Under the pieces are notes generated by a model, which searched no databases, had not been told where the DNA came from, and worked only from the letters and a program-made list of their open reading frames with translations. The translations under genes and the position numbers were made by a program. This document shows positions 35,374 to 37,946 of a stretch of 37,946 nt of DNA, one piece after another; the first letter of the stretch is position 1; each line of letters opens with the position of its first letter. This DNA is from Thermoplasmata archaeon (GTDB lineage: Archaea; Thermoplasmatota; Thermoplasmata; Sysuiplasmatales; Sysuiplasmataceae), in contig JAKAVR010000015.1 of assembly GCA_021817225.1 (NCBI GenBank), positions 1 through 37,946 of the forward strand. Direction: 5' to 3'.

Positions 35374-37946
35374 TCACTCCTCGGTGCCGCTGCCTGAGAA
35401 ACTCCCGCGGAACAGCGTGTTGAGGCGGTCCGATAAACCAGGCAGGCTCTCCTGCCTGCCGTCCCAGTCGGAAAGCGTGTATGTCCTCTCTATCCTCACA
35501 AGGGCATCGCTCATCTGCTGCGGCCATCCCCTTGGGGGCTGCCCCGAGTAGATTGCAAGCATGAATGCGTTGAAACCGCGGATGACGAATATGCTGAATT
35601 TCCCGAACTCTATCCTGTTGAGCGCCTGTGTCTCTCCCATCTCAGGGAAGGACGTGGACACGAAGTCCTGTATAGCGGTGAACATCCCGACCAGTATGTC
35701 CCTGTCGACTCCGCCGTAATCGAGCCTGTGGCTGTGAGCTATAAGCCTGCCGTCATTGTGTATGAGGAGGAGCGAATTCAGCTGGAATGCCTTGGGTATC
35801 AGGCGCTGGTAGGTGAGCATTGCGCCAACAGCGATCATGGTCAGAAGCAGGGCATAGAAGAGAATGACGTAAATGCTTGGAAACTGGTTCACAAGGCTCA
35901 GGCTTACCTGCCTCGTCTGCGCTGCCCCGAAAGAAGTGCTGACGACCACAGTCACAGTCTCCTGCGAGACTCCCTGCGGAAGCATGATGAGCAAGTTGTC
36001 GCCGACGACTGTGACACCGTTACCGACAGCCCTTATCACAAGAGGTTCGTTGTTTGGATTATCGATGTATGCAGAAAGATTCACCACCGTCGTCGATGAG
36101 TTAAGTGAAATGCTTGAGGGCAGTGAAACCACAGGCGGCACATAGACGGGATAGACCATGACAAGCATGCTGAAAACGTAGAAGCCGGTGCCCGAATTCG
36201 CCTTGAAGTATACCCTCTCGTTGCCGTAGAAATACCTTCCGGGGGCTATTGTGACATCACCGCTTCCGGATACAGATACGGTGATGTTCTGCACCTGAGA
36301 CGCCGTGTATGTGATGCTGCCCCCGCCGGGCGAGGAGATGTAGTCCGACAGGTTAAGCGAGGAGTAGACAGTACTTTCCGCCATTGTGATGAATCGGGGC
36401 AGGGCGGCTCCAGCCCTGGGGCCTGGCGGGGGGAGGGATGAGACGTGGATATTCAGTGAAACTGCAATTGAATCGCTGTCGAGGCTCTGCAGCGGACCGC
36501 CGACAAACACAACCGTCGAGTTGTACCAATATGGCGATGTGTAGTTACCGGCGCCCCCGGGAGCAGCAGGCATCGAGAACAGGAGGCTGAAATTGCCCCC
36601 GTTGAAGGAGATGTATGCTGAATCGGTTATGACGCTGACCTGGTCCAGGGGCACGTAGGTGTCAGTCACGTACCCGGCCAGGGGAAGGGCATAGTTGAAG
36701 GAGCCCGTCGGGCTGTAGCTCACGTACACTGCGGGGAGGGGAAGGACTGAGGGGGGAGAGACTACCGAGACTATCCTGAGGTCTATCATGAGGAAGGCAT
36801 ATTCTCCTGCGGTTGACCTCGCCATGACAAGCACTGTTCCGTTGGAGACAAAACTCGCCGCCTGGGTGTATATGTGGAGTATGTTTCCCTGGGCCACGAA
36901 CGCTGTAGCACCGGACGCGACTGCTTCGAAGGTCAGCGTGTTCTGCGAGATGAAATAGGTTTCAAGAGGGTATTCCAGGGTGGCGTTGCCACCCCTGTCT
37001 ATCGTCAGGCTGGACGGAGGAGCACCGGCAGTGTTCACAGCCGGGGGGGATGAAGAGCTGACGGATATTATCTGCACAATGCTGCTGCTCACGTTGTCCG
37101 GATCAGTGGCTGTGAGCACGACGGCATATCTGCTCGATATTGTGCTTGAAGGGAAGAAGTAAGTGATGGTCTGGCCGTTGCCGTAAACATAGGGAGAGCT
37201 GGTCCCGATAGAGATTGATGTCGGCTGGTATGGCGAACAGTCAAGGAAATATGTCAGGTTGAGCGAGTAGTAACTGCTGGCAGGCACAGTGATGTACTGC
37301 GGAAGGCTGTTTATCCAGTGCGGCCTGGGGAGCACATGCACCTGGAATGTTTCAGTTACGGAGTATCCTGCCGTATTGGTAACTGTGATGTTCATTTCAG
37401 CATAGCCGAAATCGTAACCGTACGGGACAAGGACAACCTGCGTGTTGCCCACGATGTCTGAGCCGTATGCATACAGAATTGACGAGCCTCCAGTCAGCGA
37501 CCATTCGAGTTGGCTGCCCGTCGGGTCACCCGGATTTGAGAAGTAGTCCGTCAGGTTGAGTGTGTAGCTGATGCCTGATGGCCACGACTGCAAAGGTATC
37601 TGGAGCAGTTCCTGGGGGCTGAAGGCAGATGCTGTCACGTTGAAATGCGCAATTGATGTGAGCCCGCCGGAATAGGCCTCTACCCACCCGTCTTGCATAG
37701 TGCTCCGGGTGACGTTCAGCATCGCGGTGGTGCCGTTTGTAGAGAGTGAGCCGGCATCCGTCTGCCATACGACTGCGCCGAGAGACACAGAGTTGCCGTA
37801 ATAGTCGAAGCCGTAAGCCGAGAAGAAGTATGTCTGCCCTGCAAGCAGCGTTGTGTTTGAAGGAACCACCTGCAGACTGAAAAGGGATGACGGGGAGACG
37901 CCTATGGTGGAGAATCCGGTGGCGCCGGTTGCGTTGTCCGTCACAG
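35374..37946 (-). CDS. Large surface protein with Ig/cadherin-like repeats, one membrane span and a cytosolic domain (5' end outside window)
   Basis: About 857 residues visible, open to the window end, so the start is missing. Most of it is Ser/Thr/Tyr/Val-rich beta sequence with repeated units of the cadherin-like/dystroglycan type, each with a 'LP-x-(I/V)-x-(V/M)-x-x-(S)-x-Y-S-L-N-L-(T/S)-x-(Y)' signature (PQYITVPASSYYSLNLTYFL, PRFITMAESTVYSSLNLSDYI, PSSISLNSSTTVVNLSAYI). Many N-x-(S/T) sites suit glycosylation. A single span (PSIYVILFYALLLTMIAVGAM, about 35806-35890) precedes about 140 cytosolic residues (LLLIHNDGRLIAHSHR, MFTAIQDFVSTSFPE, FSIFVIRGF) with a Roadblock/profilin-like look. 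It may link the envelope to an intracellular partner. Confidence 0.85.
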   Translation of the reverse strand, partial: VTDNATGATGFSTIGVSPSSLFSLQVVPSNTTLLAGQTYFFSAYGFDYYGNSVSLGAVVWQTDAGSLSTNGTTAMLNVTRSTMQDGWVEAYSGGLTSIAHFNVTASAFSPQELLQIPLQSWPSGISYTLNLTDYFSNPGDPTGSQLEWSLTGGSSILYAYGSDIVGNTQVVLVPYGYDFGYAEMNITVTNTAGYSVTETFQVHVLPRPHWINSLPQYITVPASSYYSLNLTYFLDCSPYQPTSISIGTSSPYVYGNGQTITYFFPSSTISSRYAVVLTATDPDNVSSSIVQIISVSSSSPPAVNTAGAPPSSLTIDRGGNATLEYPLETYFISQNTLTFEAVASGATAFVAQGNILHIYTQAASFVSNGTVLVMARSTAGEYAFLMIDLRIVSVVSPPSVLPLPAVYVSYSPTGSFNYALPLAGYVTDTYVPLDQVSVITDSAYISFNGGNFSLLFSMPAAPGGAGNYTSPYWYNSTVVFVGGPLQSLDSDSIAVSLNIHVSSLPPPGPRAGAALPRFITMAESTVYSSLNLSDYISSPGGGSITYTASQVQNITVSVSGSGDVTIAPGRYFYGNERVYFKANSGTGFYVFSMLVMVYPVYVPPVVSLPSSISLNSSTTVVNLSAYIDNPNNEPLVIRAVGNGVTVVGDNLLIMLPQGVSQETVTVVVSTSFGAAQTRQVSLSLVNQFPSIYVILFYALLLTMIAVGAMLTYQRLIPKAFQLNSLLLIHNDGRLIAHSHRLDYGGVDRDILVGMFTAIQDFVSTSFPEMGETQALNRIEFGKFSIFVIRGFNAFMLAIYSGQPPRGWPQQMSDALVRIERTYTLSDWDGRQESLPGLSDRLNTLFRGSFSGSGTEE

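Noticed and set aside
35258-35527. N-terminal extension of the second 69-codon ORF to 159 codons
   Set aside because: Identity between the copies begins at the inner ATG, the promoter box lies inside the extension, and the extension overlaps the end of the large surface protein gene.
1-37946. CRISPR array, rRNA genes or integrase-type mobile element
   Set aside because: No regularly spaced short repeats, no rRNA-like segments and no integrase or transposase motif were seen on either strand.

Overview
The window reads as archaeal chromosome, most likely from the class Thermoplasmata or a close euryarchaeal relative. It carries ribosomal protein S17e, diphthine synthase, Trm5, an RqcH/NFACT protein and tRNA genes without encoded CCA and with apparent bulge-helix-bulge introns. 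TATA-like boxes sit about 22-34 nt before many start codons, several of which look leaderless. Operon-internal or long-leader genes instead have Shine-Dalgarno matches (smc, the dehydrogenase at 19517). The class assignment is inference; no rRNA gene is present to confirm it.

Layout. 1-3044: an export block with the end of an ABC-2 permease, a soluble TraB/PrgY-type protein, and an overlapping ABC ATPase/permease pair. 3150-4560: S17e and a convergent MFS transporter. 4675-9773: tRNA-Arg(GCG), then the condensin operon smc-scpA-scpB on the minus strand. 10011-12274: an Egghead-like membrane glycosyltransferase and an aldo/keto reductase, followed by about 560 nt with no convincing gene. 12840-13553: tRNA-Arg(TCG), a glyoxalase-like protein and an intron-containing tRNA-Val. 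13710-19411 (minus): a methyltransferase, a coiled-coil ATPase of YhaN/SbcC type coupled to an Mre11-like nuclease, and an orphan beta-class DNA methyltransferase. 19517-23873: a D-2-hydroxyacid dehydrogenase, a small possible nuclease-fold protein, a polysaccharide flippase and a DUF1015 protein. 24031-24134: tRNA-Thr(GGT) that seems to hold two introns. 24238-28903: RqcH, a P5C dehydrogenase-type ALDH, a strongly self-complementary intergenic stretch and a DUF72 protein. 28936-31681: a CPA2 antiporter diverging from a degenerate FtsZ/tubulin-like protein. 31737-34016: diphthine synthase and Trm5 diverging from a 14-nt gap, then a dCTP-deaminase/dUTPase-fold protein lacking the deaminase glutamate. 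34105-37946: two identical 230-bp copies of a 69-codon gene flanking a cyclophilin, then a large surface protein with Ig/cadherin-like repeats, one membrane span and a cytosolic domain, cut by the window edge.

How the genes work together. SMC, ScpA and ScpB form the chromosome condensin. The nuclease/ATPase pair is probably a DNA end-processing complex, perhaps acting with the adjacent methyltransferase. RqcH, DphB, Trm5, S17e and the tRNAs belong to translation and its quality control. The glycosyltransferase, flippase and large surface protein suggest a glycosylated, protein-rich envelope. The strongest candidates for new biology are the two-intron tRNA-Thr, the degenerate FtsZ-like protein, the identical duplicated small gene around the cyclophilin, and the structured gap at 27728-27870.
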